A stretch of 64,000 nucleotides of DNA, taken from contig NZ_JAPEPC010000001.1 of NCBI RefSeq assembly GCF_026340465.1, forward strand, positions 5,771,001 through 5,835,000, given 5' to 3'. Shown one piece after another: positions 7,910-16,831 of this stretch. Numbering within the stretch: the stretch's first letter is position 1; each line of letters opens with the position of its first letter. A program made the position numbers and the translations under genes. The notes below the pieces were generated by a model. The model had not been told where the DNA came from and ran no database searches. It worked only from the letters and a program-made list of their open reading frames with translations. Source of the stretch: Streptomyces sp. NBC_01306 (GTDB lineage: Bacteria > Actinomycetota > Actinomycetes > Streptomycetales > Streptomycetaceae).

Positions 7910-8763
7910 GCCAGAACAGCGGAAACAGCGGAACTGGCGCGCACGGCGGGCACGGCGGAAACACAGCGCTCCTGAGCTCGGTCCTGGCCGGGGCGAAGGC
8001 CGAGGACCGGGCGGCGCTCATCGCGTACCTCCCGGCCGGATTCCCCACGGTCGACGGCGGGATCGAGGCGGTGAAGGCCGTCATCGAAGGCGGCGCCGAC
8101 ATCGTCGAGGTGGGGCTGCCGCACAGCGACCCGGTCCTCGACGGTCCGGTCATCCAGACCGCCGACGACATCGCGCTCAAGGGCGGGGTGAAGATCGCCG
8201 ACGTACTGCGCACGGTGCGCGAGGGGTACGAGGCCACGGGCGCGCCCATCCTCGTCATGACGTACTGGAACCCCATCGACCGGTACGGCGTCGAGCGGTT
8301 CACCGCCGAGCTGGCCGAGGCGGGCGGCGCCGGCTGCATCCTGCCCGACCTGCCGGTCCAGGAGTCCGCGCTGTGGCGCGAGAACGCGGAGAAGCACGGT
8401 CTCGCGACCGTCTTCGTCGTCGCGCCGAGCAGCAGGGACGAACGGCTGGCGACGATCACCGCGGCCGGGTCCGGCTTTGTCTACGCGGCCTCGCTGATGG
8501 GGGTCACCGGAACCAGGAACTCCGTGGGCGAGCAGGCCCAGGAGCTCGTACGGCGCACCCGCGCCACCACCGAGCTGCCGGTGTGCGTGGGGCTCGGGGT
8601 CTCCAACGCCGAACAGGCCGCCGAGGTCGCCGTGTTCGCCGATGGAGTGATCGTCGGGTCCGCGTTCGTCAAGCGGATGCTCGAAGCGGAGAACGGCGCC
8701 GCGGGTCTGGACAGCATCCGCGAACTGGCGGGCGACCTGGCCAAGGGCGTACGCAGAAGCTGA
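7906..8763 (+). CDS. trpA: Tryptophan synthase alpha chain
   Basis: TrpA cleaves indole-3-glycerol phosphate to indole, which is passed to TrpB. It is 285 residues. Seen: the catalytic glutamate and aspartate in DIVEVGLPHSDPVLDGPVIQ (about residues 65-84), ILPDLPVQE, and the phosphate-binding VGLGVSNAEQAAEV. The first 20 residues are rich in Gly, Ser and Asn and are longer than usual. It starts at a GTG that overlaps the trpB stop by four bases (GTGA), the usual TrpB-TrpA coupling. Confidence 0.97.
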   Translation: MSQNSGNSGTGAHGGHGGNTALLSSVLAGAKAEDRAALIAYLPAGFPTVDGGIEAVKAVIEGGADIVEVGLPHSDPVLDGPVIQTADDIALKGGVKIADVLRTVREGYEATGAPILVMTYWNPIDRYGVERFTAELAEAGGAGCILPDLPVQESALWRENAEKHGLATVFVVAPSSRDERLATITAAGSGFVYAASLMGVTGTRNSVGEQAQELVRRTRATTELPVCVGLGVSNAEQAAEVAVFADGVIVGSAFVKRMLEAENGAAGLDSIRELAGDLAKGVRRS

Positions 8764-8791
8764 CGCCGTCGCTCGTACGGGTGGAACTGGG

Positions 8792-8821
8792 ACCGGGGAG
8801 GCGCGCTCGTGCCTCCCCGGT
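8792..8821 (+). terminator. Hairpin after trpA
   Basis: An 11-bp perfect stem (left arm ACCGGGGAGGC) with an 8-base loop lies 29 bases after the trpA stop and ends before the next gene. It fits a terminator of the trpCMBA unit. It also argues against starting the next gene at the upstream GTG 8809, which would lie inside the hairpin. Confidence 0.7.
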
Positions 8822-8835
8822 TCGTTGCTGCGGGT

Positions 8836-9660
8836 GTGAGCGAGAAGAACCGAGACGCGAAGAGGGCCGCCCGCGAGCGGCTCATCGAAGAGCGCGAGAA
8901 GCAGAAAGCCCGTGACCGGCGCAAGCGGGGAATGATCGTCGGCGGCTCCGTGGTGGGGGTGCTGGCGCTGGCCGCGGTGATCGGAGTGGTCGCGGCCAAC
9001 TCCGGCTCGGACAGCGGCAGTGACAGCGCGAGCAGCCCCCTCACCGTGCCGAGCGGCGCGACCGGAAAGGACAGCCTGGCGGTCCCCGTGGGCGCGAGCG
9101 ACGCACCGTCCACGCTCACCGTCTGGGAGGACTTCCGCTGCCCGGCCTGCGGCCAGTTCGAGAACGGCTTCCGCAGCACGATCCACGAGCTGGAGAATTC
9201 CGGGCAGCTGAAGGTCGAGTACCACCTCGCCACGCTCATCGACAGCAACATGGGCGGCACGGGCTCGCTGCGCGCGGCCAACGCCGCCGCCTGCGCGCAG
9301 GACGAGAGGAAGTTCCCCGCGTACCACGACGTGCTCTACGAGAATCAGCCCGAGGAGACCACGGACCCCTACGCCCAGAACAGCAAGCTGATCGAGCTGG
9401 CAGGGAAGGTGAAGGGGCTGAAGACTGCGGCCTTCACCTCCTGTGTGAACGGCGGGAAACACGACAGCTGGGTGAAGCGGTCGAACGCGGCCTTCCAGAA
9501 GGGCGGCTTCAGCGGCACCCCGACGGTCGAGCTCAACGGCTCGTCGGTCTTCCCGAAGAAGGGCAATGAGCAGATCTCGCCCGCCAATCTGAAGAAGTGG
9601 GTGACCGAGGCCAACCAGGGCAAGAAGGCGGGCACGGTCTCACCGGCGCCCGCGGCCTGA
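8836..9660 (+). CDS. Membrane-anchored DsbA-like thioredoxin-domain protein
   Basis: A 274-residue protein: a charged cytoplasmic N terminus with many Lys/Arg/Glu (1-31), one transmembrane helix (about 33-54), a Ser/Gly/Asp linker, then a DsbA/DsbG-like thioredoxin domain. The active-site pair is C102-P-A-C105 in FRCPACGQFE, and the cis-proline segment is GFSGTPTVELNG. It likely acts outside the membrane in disulfide exchange on exported proteins. GTG 8836 was chosen because the family begins V/MSEKNR and because the upstream frame runs through the trpA terminator. It lies just before lgt, another envelope gene. Confidence 0.87.
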   Translation: MSEKNRDAKRAARERLIEEREKQKARDRRKRGMIVGGSVVGVLALAAVIGVVAANSGSDSGSDSASSPLTVPSGATGKDSLAVPVGASDAPSTLTVWEDFRCPACGQFENGFRSTIHELENSGQLKVEYHLATLIDSNMGGTGSLRAANAAACAQDERKFPAYHDVLYENQPEETTDPYAQNSKLIELAGKVKGLKTAAFTSCVNGGKHDSWVKRSNAAFQKGGFSGTPTVELNGSSVFPKKGNEQISPANLKKWVTEANQGKKAGTVSPAPAA

Positions 9661-9680
9661 GCCCACCGGGACAGGGCCCT

Positions 9681-9730
9681 GTCACGCACGGCGTTACGCA
9701 CGCTTGTTACGCACGGCCTTGTTACGCATA
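9681..9730 (+). repeat. Four GTTACGCACG-type direct repeats before lgt
   Basis: Copies are at 9681 (GTCACGCACG), 9693 and 9706 (GTTACGCACG, exact) and 9721 (GTTACGCATA), spaced 12, 13 and 15 bases. They lie 56-105 bases before the lgt start, in a position suited to a regulator site or a promoter-proximal element. No protein can be named. Confidence 0.55.
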
Positions 9731-9785
9731 CGTTGCCGGGTGGGTGGTCCGACGGCCCACCCGGCCATGTAGCGTCTGCGGTGCC

Positions 9786-10829
9786 ATGAACCTTGCCTTC
9801 ATTCCCAGTCCGTCGACCGGCGTGGTCCATCTCGGACCGATTCCGCTGCGCGGCTACGCGTTCTGCATCATCATCGGTGTCTTCGTCGCCGTCTGGTACG
9901 GCAACAAGCGCTGGGTCGCCAGGGGCGGCAGAGTGGGCACCGTGGCCGACATCGCGGTCTGGGCCGTGCCCTTCGGCCTGGTCGGCGGGCGGCTCTACCA
10001 CGTCATCACCGACTACGAGCTGTACTTCAGCAGTGGCCGGGACTGGGTCGACGCCTTCAAGATCTGGCAAGGCGGCCTCGGTATCTGGGGCGCGGTCGCG
10101 CTCGGCGCGGTCGGCGCCTGGATCGGCTGCCGCCGCCGCGGTATCCCGCTGCCCGCGTGGGCCGACACACTGGCCCCGGGCCTCGCCTTCGCCCAGGCCA
10201 TCGGCCGCTGGGGCAACTGGTTCAACCAGGAGCTGTACGGCAAGCCGACCGATCTGCCCTGGGCGCTGAAGATCAGTGCGGGCCCCGACAGGATCGCCGG
10301 GACGTACCACCCGACCTTCCTCTACGAGTCGCTCTGGTGCGTCGGCGTCGGTTTCCTCGTCATCTGGGCCGACCGCCGCTTCAAGCTCGGCCATGGGCGG
10401 GCGTTCGCGCTGTACGTCGCTTCGTACTGCGTGGGCCGCGCCTGGATCGAGCACATGCGGGTCGACTACGCGCACCACATCCTGGGGCTGCGGCTCAACG
10501 ACTGGACCGCGCTGATCATGTTCCTGCTCGCCGTGACGTACTTCGTCGTCTCGGCGAAGCTGCGGCCGGGCCGCGAGGAGATCGTCGAGCCCGCCGCGGC
10601 GGAGGCGGACCGGGAAGCCGGGGACGACGCCGAGGCCGCCAAGGCTGACGACGCCAAGGCCGAGGACGCTGACGGTCGTGCCGGTGTCGGTGCCGATGGT
10701 GCCGGTCCCGACGCCCCTGCCGACGCCGGCAAGAGCGACAGCCCGGCTGCGGCCGATACGCAGGACGAGGCAGCCGGGACCGCCGAGCCGGCCGGGGTCA
10801 AGGCGGAGGCGCAGGCCGAGAAGGGCTGA
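9786..10829 (+). CDS. lgt: Prolipoprotein diacylglyceryl transferase
   Basis: Lgt transfers diacylglycerol to the lipobox cysteine of prelipoproteins at the cytoplasmic membrane, the first step of lipoprotein maturation. The protein is 347 residues with several transmembrane helices. Seen: the Lgt signature GRWGNWFNQELYG (about residues 139-151), GGRLYHVITDYELY and HPTFLYESLW. After about residue 260 comes a long low-complexity tail of Ala, Asp, Glu and Lys, common in Streptomyces Lgt and probably cytoplasmic. ATG 9786 fits the family start MNLAFIPSPSTGVVHLGP; a TAGCGT -10-like element lies 10 bases before it. Confidence 0.96.
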   Translation: MNLAFIPSPSTGVVHLGPIPLRGYAFCIIIGVFVAVWYGNKRWVARGGRVGTVADIAVWAVPFGLVGGRLYHVITDYELYFSSGRDWVDAFKIWQGGLGIWGAVALGAVGAWIGCRRRGIPLPAWADTLAPGLAFAQAIGRWGNWFNQELYGKPTDLPWALKISAGPDRIAGTYHPTFLYESLWCVGVGFLVIWADRRFKLGHGRAFALYVASYCVGRAWIEHMRVDYAHHILGLRLNDWTALIMFLLAVTYFVVSAKLRPGREEIVEPAAAEADREAGDDAEAAKADDAKAEDADGRAGVGADGAGPDAPADAGKSDSPAAADTQDEAAGTAEPAGVKAEAQAEKG

Positions 10830-10855
10830 CCGGCCCGCTCAGTACCCGCATCTCA

Positions 10856-10881
10856 GGCGCACCCTGTGTCTCAGGTGCGCC
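10856..10881. terminator. Hairpin between lgt and the lyase gene
   Basis: GGCGCACC and GGTGCGCC form an 8-bp stem with a 10-base loop. TCTCAGGTGCGCC-like sequence occurs three times here (about 10851, 10869 and 10890), the last overlapping the stop codon of the minus-strand lyase gene. It would terminate both convergent units. Confidence 0.6.
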
Positions 10882-10892
10882 GGCGCTCCGTC

Positions 10893-11771
10893 TCAGGTGC
10901 GCCTGCGTTCCGCGAGATCCAGCGTGCGCCGGGCGCCCGCCACCACTGCCGCATCCACGAAGCGGCCGTCGGGCAGTGCCAGCGCCCCCTCGTCGGTGGG
11001 CGCGGCCAGCACGATGTCCCGCGCCGCCCGGACCTCCGCCGCGGTGGGCAGATACGCCCGCTCGATCACCGGCAGCTGCCTCGGGTGGATCGCCGCGCGC
11101 CCCAGGAACCCCAGCGCCCGGCCCCGTGCGCAGGATGCCGCGAGCCCGTCCAGATCCCGTACGTCCGCGTACACCGACTGAGCGGGCGGAGCCAGTCCTG
11201 CCGCCCGTGCCGCGACCACCGCGCGGCTCCGGGGCCAGGCGAGGCCCGCCTCGTCGTACACGCCCAGATCGGCCCGGAGATCCGCCTCGCCGAGAGCCAG
11301 CCCGCACACCGCTGGGCTGGCCGTGGCGATCTCGTAGGCACGTTCCACGCCCAGCGCCGACTCCAGTATCGGATAAAGCGGAACGCCCTCCCGGCCCGCG
11401 GCGGCCGCCGCCCAGCCGGCCACTCTGCGCACCTCCGCGGGCCCGTTGGCCTTCGGCAGCCGCAGCCCCGCGAGGCCCGGAAGACCGGCGACTGCCCGTA
11501 CGTCCGCCTCGGCGAGCGGCCCGTCCAGCGCGTTGATCCGGACATGGACCGGCGAGGGGCCGGGGGCCGGATCGGCGAGGAGTTCGGCGGTGGCGTCACG
11601 TGCGTAGGCCTTGCGGTCGGGTGCGACCGCGTCCTCCAGGTCGACCAGCACCACATCGGCGCCGGCCGCCAGCGCCCGCGCCACCACAGCGGGCCGGTCG
11701 CCCGGCACGTACAACCAGGTCAGCACGGTCCGCACCGGGCTGCGCGCGGGCAGTTCCTCCGACACGCTCAC
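10893..11771 (-). CDS. HpcH/HpaI / CitE-like CoA-ester lyase
   Basis: A 292-residue TIM-barrel protein of the citrate lyase beta / malyl-CoA lyase superfamily, which makes or breaks C-C bonds of acyl-CoA compounds. Seen: LYVPGDRPAVVARALAAGADVVLVDLEDAV (metal and substrate loop), VRINALDG, a PILESALGVERAYEIA segment carrying the metal-binding glutamate, a LALGEADLRADLG segment with a second acidic ligand, and GRAAIHPRQLPV near the end. It starts at a GTG overlapping the CoA-transferase stop by four bases. It is the last gene of the LacI-ABC-ADP-ribosylglycohydrolase operon. Substrate unknown; with the CoA-transferase it may finish the pathway by cleaving an acyl-CoA. Confidence 0.85.
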   Translation of the reverse strand: MSVSEELPARSPVRTVLTWLYVPGDRPAVVARALAAGADVVLVDLEDAVAPDRKAYARDATAELLADPAPGPSPVHVRINALDGPLAEADVRAVAGLPGLAGLRLPKANGPAEVRRVAGWAAAAAGREGVPLYPILESALGVERAYEIATASPAVCGLALGEADLRADLGVYDEAGLAWPRSRAVVAARAAGLAPPAQSVYADVRDLDGLAASCARGRALGFLGRAAIHPRQLPVIERAYLPTAAEVRAARDIVLAAPTDEGALALPDGRFVDAAVVAGARRTLDLAERRRT

Positions 11772-13060
11772 CGGACCGCACCCGACTCCCGCAGGGCCGC
11801 GATGTCGGCGGGCTCCAGGCCGATCCCGGTCAGCACGGCGTCGGTGTCGGCGCCGTGCGGCCTCCCCGCCCACTTGATGGCGCCCGGCGTCCCGGAGAGC
11901 CGGAAGAGGACGTTCTGCATCCTGATGGTGCCCAGCTCCTCGTCGGGGACCTCCGCGATCGTGCCCAGCGCCCGGTACTGCGGGTCCGCCATGACATCGC
12001 CGATCTCGTAGACCGGCGCTATGGCCGCCTGCGCCTCCTCGAACGCCGTCACCACATCGGCCCGGTCGTGCCGGGCTATCCAGTCACCCACTGCCGCGTC
12101 CAGCTCGTCGGCGTGCCGGGCGCGCTGCGCCCCCGAAGCGAACCACGGCTCGTCGATGAACTCGGGCCGCCCCACCAGCCGCATCACCCGCTCCGCGATC
12201 GACTGTGCCGACGTCGAGACAGCCACCCAACTGCCGTCGCGGGTGCGGTAGGTGTTGCGCGGCGCGTTGTTGTTCGACCGGTTGCCGGTGCGCGGCTGCA
12301 CATAGCCGAGCTGGTCGTACCAGATGGGCTGCGGGCCCAGCACCGCCAGCATCGGTTCGATGATCGCCATGTCCACGACCTGGCCGCACCCGGTGCGGTC
12401 CCGCCCGGCGATGGCCGCCATCACGGCGTACGCGGTGGAGAGCGCGGCGATCGAGTCGGCGAGGCCGAACGGCGGCAGCGTCGGCGGTCCTTCCGGCTCG
12501 CCGGTCATGGCGGCGAAACCGCTCATGGCCTCGGCGAGCGTGCCGAATCCGGGGCGCCGGGAGTACGGACCGAACTGGCCGAACCCGGTCACCCGCGCCA
12601 GCACCAGCCGGGGGTTGGCCGCGGACAGCTCCTCCCAGCCCAGGCCCCACTTCTCCAGGGTGCCGGGCCGGAAGTTCTCGATGATCACATCCGCGCCGGC
12701 GGCCAGCCTCAGCAGCACGTCGCGACCGTCCGGCGACGAGAGGTCGAGCGTGATGTTGCGCTTGTTCCTGCCCAGCAGCTTCCACCACAGCCCCACGCCG
12801 TCCTTGCTGGGACCGTGCCCGCGTGAGGGGTCGGGCCTGCGGGGGTGCTCCACCTTGATGACCTCGGCCCCGAAGTCGCCGAGCAGGGTCGCGGCCAGCG
12901 GCCCGGCGAAGAGCGTCGCCAGATCGAGGACGCGCAGCCCTCCGAGCGAGGACGGCTGAGGGCCTGCTGCGTCTGCCGGGCCTGCCGGGTCTGCTGCGCC
13001 CGCTGTGTCTGTCGTGTCGTCGTCGTGCATGAGTCGCTGTTCCTCCGCTGCCCTGCTCAT
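11768..13060 (-). CDS. CaiB/BaiF family (type III) CoA-transferase
   Basis: A 430-residue CoA-transferase that would move CoA between carboxylic acids. Seen: the family start LGGLRVLDLATLFAGPLAATLLGDFGAEVIKVEHP, where the aspartate of LGDFGAEVIKVE is typical; GLWWKLLGRNKRNITLDL; ADVIIENFRPGTLEKWGL; and RVTGFGQFGPYSRRPGFGTLAEAMSG. The catalytic aspartate lies in the PFGLADSIAAL segment. The ATG at 13060 overlaps the previous stop (ATGA); another ATG ten codons later also fits. The gene is coupled on both sides within the operon, and its CoA acceptor is probably the carboxylate made by the upstream hydrolases. Confidence 0.9.
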   Translation of the reverse strand: MSRAAEEQRLMHDDDTTDTAGAADPAGPADAAGPQPSSLGGLRVLDLATLFAGPLAATLLGDFGAEVIKVEHPRRPDPSRGHGPSKDGVGLWWKLLGRNKRNITLDLSSPDGRDVLLRLAAGADVIIENFRPGTLEKWGLGWEELSAANPRLVLARVTGFGQFGPYSRRPGFGTLAEAMSGFAAMTGEPEGPPTLPPFGLADSIAALSTAYAVMAAIAGRDRTGCGQVVDMAIIEPMLAVLGPQPIWYDQLGYVQPRTGNRSNNNAPRNTYRTRDGSWVAVSTSAQSIAERVMRLVGRPEFIDEPWFASGAQRARHADELDAAVGDWIARHDRADVVTAFEEAQAAIAPVYEIGDVMADPQYRALGTIAEVPDEELGTIRMQNVLFRLSGTPGAIKWAGRPHGADTDAVLTGIGLEPADIAALRESGAVR

Positions 13061-14487
13061 ACCGCCCTGTCCCTCCGCCGCACATGGCGCAGCGTGCGCT
13101 CGGCGAGCGTGTCGAAGCCGATGCCGTCCAGGCCGCCCACCGTGGTGGCCAGCCGGTTCCGCAGGGGCGCGGTCCAGCGGGCCGGCACGGCGCGCGGGCC
13201 GCCCGCGAGCAGTCCGGCGACGCTGCCCGCCGTCGCCCCGTTGGAATCGGTGTCCCAGCCCCCGGACACCGCGCGGCAGATGGAGCCGGTGAAGTCGCCG
13301 TCCGCGTGGGTCAGCGCCGCCGCGAGCAGCGCCGCGTTCGGCAGTACGTGCACCCAGTGGTGGTCGCCGTACGCCGAGTGCAGCTCGTCCACGACCGACT
13401 CGAACGCGGCGGCGGTGCGCAGCGGTTCGGCGGCGGCCCGGCCGATACCGAACCGCACGGCGGCCGCGTACCGGGAACCCGGCGGCACGACCGAGAGACC
13501 GGCCCGCAGACACGCGTGGATGTCCGCGCCACCGCCCGCGGCTGCCGCGATCACGGCGGCGGCGAACATCTCGCCGTACACCCCGTTCGCCGTATGGGTG
13601 AGCACCGCGTCCCGCCAGGCCGCGGCGGCTGCCGCGCCCGGATCACCCGGGTGCGTCCAGCCGAAGACGTCGGCCCTGATCTGCGCACCGATCCACTCGC
13701 GGAACGGATTGCGGTACGCGGCGGTGTCCGGAGGTTCGGCCCCCGCGAGCAGATTGCGGTACGCGACCCGCTCGGCGGTGAAGGTCCGGCCGGCCGGCAG
13801 CTCGTCCAGCCACAGCTGTGCCACGTCCGCGGTGCTGAACTCCGGCCCGTACCGGTCGAGCAACAGCAGCCCGAGCAGCGGGTAGTTGAGGTCGTCGTCC
13901 TCGGGGGCGCCGTCGATGTTCTCGGCGAGCGAGGTGGGGCGCGAGCGGCGGTTCCACGGATGGGCGGCGGCCACCTCCGGGTCGAGACCCACCTCGGTGA
14001 ACCAGCTGTCCAGCGGCCAGTTGCCGGTGGAGCGGGCGATGGCCCGGATGCCGTCCAGCGTCAGCTTCTCGACCGGCTTGCCGAGCACACAGCCCGCGGC
14101 CCGGCCCAGCCAGGACGCCTCAAGCCGTGAGCGCAGCGCGTCCCGGTCCACCGGACCGTCCGCGGGGGCGGGCCACTCGGGGCACAGCGCCCTGATCGCG
14201 GGCAGCTCCGTCGGCTCGTCGGCCGCCAACGGCGAGGCAGTCGCGCCCAGTTCGTCCAGAATTTCACAGGCGAGCGTCCGCAGCTCCGGTGCGGCGGGTG
14301 CGGCGGAAGCGCCCGCGCGGGCCGGCGCCGGATGGCCGCCCGCCGCAGTCCACCGCCGCTCGGCAGCCGTCGGATCGCGCCCGTCCTGCGCCGCCTGGCG
14401 CAGCTCGTGCCCCACCAGGTCCTCGGGCTGCACCCAGGTCAGCCGCAGCGGACGGCCGGTCGCCGCCGGGGAGCCGGGGGCCGTCAC
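13057..14487 (-). CDS. ADP-ribosylglycohydrolase paralogue 4 (divergent, N-terminal extension)
   Basis: A 476-residue member of the ADP-ribosylglycohydrolase (ARH/DraG) fold. About 115 residues precede the fold; that part (WVQPEDLVGHELRQAAQDGRD ...) is not catalytic and is absent from the neighbours. The fold begins EASWLGRAAGCVLGKPVEKL, where the usual GDA/GDAxG aspartate is replaced by C-V. The acidic pair motif is PEDDDLNYPLL rather than TDDT, and the last metal motif is GWDTDSNGATAGSVAGLL, which is intact. Chemistry may therefore be altered. It overlaps genes on both sides by four bases. Confidence 0.85.
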   Translation of the reverse strand: MTAPGSPAATGRPLRLTWVQPEDLVGHELRQAAQDGRDPTAAERRWTAAGGHPAPARAGASAAPAAPELRTLACEILDELGATASPLAADEPTELPAIRALCPEWPAPADGPVDRDALRSRLEASWLGRAAGCVLGKPVEKLTLDGIRAIARSTGNWPLDSWFTEVGLDPEVAAAHPWNRRSRPTSLAENIDGAPEDDDLNYPLLGLLLLDRYGPEFSTADVAQLWLDELPAGRTFTAERVAYRNLLAGAEPPDTAAYRNPFREWIGAQIRADVFGWTHPGDPGAAAAAAWRDAVLTHTANGVYGEMFAAAVIAAAAGGGADIHACLRAGLSVVPPGSRYAAAVRFGIGRAAAEPLRTAAAFESVVDELHSAYGDHHWVHVLPNAALLAAALTHADGDFTGSICRAVSGGWDTDSNGATAGSVAGLLAGGPRAVPARWTAPLRNRLATTVGGLDGIGFDTLAERTLRHVRRRDRAV

Positions 14488-15641
14488 CGGGCACCCGCAA
14501 TGGCACCGAACAGCGCCTCGTGCTCCCGGCGCCGCTCCAGATCGCGGGCGAACACCTCGCGGGTGACGCCCGCGAGTGCGGCGGCCGGAGTGTGCAGATC
14601 GAGACGGCTCGCCGTGGCGACCTCCCCGGCCCAGTCGGCGGGGACCGCGCTCTCGCCGTAGAGCGCACCGACGATCGCACCGCTCATGGTGGCGATGGAG
14701 TCGCAGTCCCGGCCGTAGTTGACGGAGCCGAGTACGGTCTCACGGAATTCGCCGCGGCCCGCGAGCAGCATCCCGAGCGCCACCGGCAGCTCCTCGATGG
14801 AGTGCAGCCGCGACGGGCGGCGGGCGCCCAGCGACGGCTTGCGGTACTCGGGGCCCACCGTGTCGAAGGGGGCCACCGCCTCGCGCAGCGGCTTCAGCGC
14901 CGACTCGAACCCGTCGTGCGCGGCGGCCACTTCGCAGACCGCCTCGATCGCCGCGCGGGTGCCGTCCTTCGCCAGTCCCAGCACGTCACCGACCACGGAG
15001 TCGGGGGTCGCGCCGGGCTTGCAGGCCGCGGCCACCGCAGCGGCGAAGACCGCTGCCGCCTCCCGGCCGTAACTGGACTGGTGGGCGCCCGCGATGTCGA
15101 GGGCCTCGGCGTACGCGTTCGCCGGGCTGCCCGCGTTGACCAGGCCGACGGGCGCCATGTACATCGCGGCGCCGCAGTTGACGATGTTGCCGACCCCGGC
15201 CTCGCGCGGGTCGACATGCCCGTAGTGCAGCCGCGCGACGATCCACTTCTCGGCGAGGAAGATCCGCTGCAACGGCAGTGCCTCCGCCTCCAGTTCGGGG
15301 ATCCAGCGCGGTGTGCCCATCAGGTCGGGCACCAGGTGGTCGGCGACCGCGTACGCGTCGAGGTGGTCGCGCACGGTCTCGTAGACGCGGATCAGCGCAT
15401 GGGTCATCAGAGTGTCGTCGGTGACGTGCCCGTCGCCCTTGTGGTACGGGGCGATCGGCCGGGCGGTACGCCACTCCTCCTTGTAGAAGGGCTCGACGAT
15501 GCCCTGCACACGGCCGCCGTGCCGCTCGCTGATGGCTTCCGGGGTCCAGCCCTCCACCGGGCCGCCGAGCGCGTCCCCGACGGCCGCGCCGATCAGGGCT
15601 CCGGTGGTGCGGTCCTCCAGGGAGGGGGTGGGCACGGTCAT
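14484..15641 (-). CDS. ADP-ribosylglycohydrolase paralogue 3 (intact metal site)
   Basis: A 385-residue ARH-family hydrolase. Members cleave N- or O-glycosidic bonds to ribose using two Mg2+ ions. All three metal motifs are visible: ALIGAAVGDALGGPVEG (residues 14-30), GHVTDDTLMTHAL near residue 75 and NYGRDCDSIATMSGAIVGALYG near residue 330. The domain is of normal length without additions, so this copy should be catalytically competent. The start is an ATG overlapping the preceding stop. The true substrate of this operon copy is unknown; ADP-ribosyl-protein is only one possibility. Confidence 0.9.
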   Translation of the reverse strand: MTVPTPSLEDRTTGALIGAAVGDALGGPVEGWTPEAISERHGGRVQGIVEPFYKEEWRTARPIAPYHKGDGHVTDDTLMTHALIRVYETVRDHLDAYAVADHLVPDLMGTPRWIPELEAEALPLQRIFLAEKWIVARLHYGHVDPREAGVGNIVNCGAAMYMAPVGLVNAGSPANAYAEALDIAGAHQSSYGREAAAVFAAAVAAACKPGATPDSVVGDVLGLAKDGTRAAIEAVCEVAAAHDGFESALKPLREAVAPFDTVGPEYRKPSLGARRPSRLHSIEELPVALGMLLAGRGEFRETVLGSVNYGRDCDSIATMSGAIVGALYGESAVPADWAGEVATASRLDLHTPAAALAGVTREVFARDLERRREHEALFGAIAGAR

Positions 15642-16831
15642 GAGCGGGTTCCTTCCGGGAGGACATGCAGAGGGGAGGCGAGCCGTGCGGCGACCTCGAC
15701 GAGGTCGGTGCCGGCCAGCTGGGGCAGGGCGCAGCCGACGAGGGTGCGGCAGCTGTCCCGCCAGGTGTCGGGCAAGGACCCGGCGCCGCCGATGGCGCCG
15801 GTGAGGGCGCCCGCCAGCGCGGGCGCCGAGTCGGCGACCCGGGACAGACAGGCGGCGGACGGCACCGCCTCGGCGAGCGCGCCGCCGGCCGCGAGCGTCA
15901 TCGCCAGGGCGACGGGCACCGTCTCGGCGGCGGCGATCCCGTAGCTGTAGACGTGGTCGACGATCTCGTGCTCCAGGACGGGGACCAGCGCGAACGCACT
16001 GCCGGGGCGGCCCGTGCCGGCGGCCGTCGCGGTCCGGGCGAGCGCCACCGCGTGCAGCGCGTTGCGGCGGATCTCGCTGCCGTCGGGGAGCTGTGCGAGC
16101 GCCTCGTCCACACAGGCGGCGGCCGTCGCTCCGCCCAGTGCGGCGGCGACCGCTGCGGCCATCGCGCGAGCGCCGTGCACCCCGTCACCGTCCTGGGTGT
16201 AGCGGGCGTCGAACTCCGCGAGGTCGGCGGCGGCGGCCGGGTCGCCGGGGTGCACCACGGCGAGTACCGCGGCGCGCACACAGGCGGCGTCGTCGAAGTG
16301 GTGCGGATTGTCATGGCCGGTGGCCGGGGGCCGCAGTCCCGCCGCCAGATTCCCGAGACCGGCCCGTACGGAGATCCGGGCGCGCAGTGGGATCAGCGCC
16401 GACTCGATCTCGTCGGCCTGCGCGGACGCGGCGGCCACCTCGTCGGCGAGCGCGTTCCAGGCCAGCGCCAGCGCGGAGCGCACCCGCTGCTCTGGGGAGA
16501 GATCGCTGTGCCCCGACGAGGCGGCCGACAGGATCGCCTGCGCGGTGAACGTGGCCCACTCGGCGTCGTCGGAGGGTCCCAGCTGGAGCGGGGCCGGCGG
16601 CTGGTTCAGGGCGATGGGCACCGGCAGTGTGGTGGTGGCGTTCTGCTCGGCGAAGGTGTCCAGTTCACGGGTGAGCCTGCGGGTCCAGTTGGGCAGCAGC
16701 GCCGCGCGGTGCCGCCCGGCCGGCCAGCCCGCGGCGTCGCCCGCGGCGATCCCCAGGAGCAGGCCCTCCACCCGGCGGTGCGGATCGCGGCCGGACAGCT
16801 CGGGGGCGGGACGGTTCAGCTGTGTGGTCAC
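15638..16831 (-). CDS. ADP-ribosylglycohydrolase paralogue 2 (degenerate metal site)
   Basis: A 397-residue ARH-fold protein starting at a GTG that overlaps the previous stop (GTGA). The first motif is LLLGIAAGDAAGWPAG, with the aspartate kept. The second is GPSDDAEWATFTA, in which TDDT has become SDDA. The third, normally GRDxDT(A)AAxAG, reads SRVADSAPALAGALTGAIGG, losing the first aspartate. The site is thus partly eroded. It may be inactive, regulatory, a partner of another copy, or use a different substrate. A QDGDGVHGARAMAA segment is shared with paralogue 1. Confidence 0.82.
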   Translation of the reverse strand: MTTQLNRPAPELSGRDPHRRVEGLLLGIAAGDAAGWPAGRHRAALLPNWTRRLTRELDTFAEQNATTTLPVPIALNQPPAPLQLGPSDDAEWATFTAQAILSAASSGHSDLSPEQRVRSALALAWNALADEVAAASAQADEIESALIPLRARISVRAGLGNLAAGLRPPATGHDNPHHFDDAACVRAAVLAVVHPGDPAAAADLAEFDARYTQDGDGVHGARAMAAAVAAALGGATAAACVDEALAQLPDGSEIRRNALHAVALARTATAAGTGRPGSAFALVPVLEHEIVDHVYSYGIAAAETVPVALAMTLAAGGALAEAVPSAACLSRVADSAPALAGALTGAIGGAGSLPDTWRDSCRTLVGCALPQLAGTDLVEVAARLASPLHVLPEGTRS

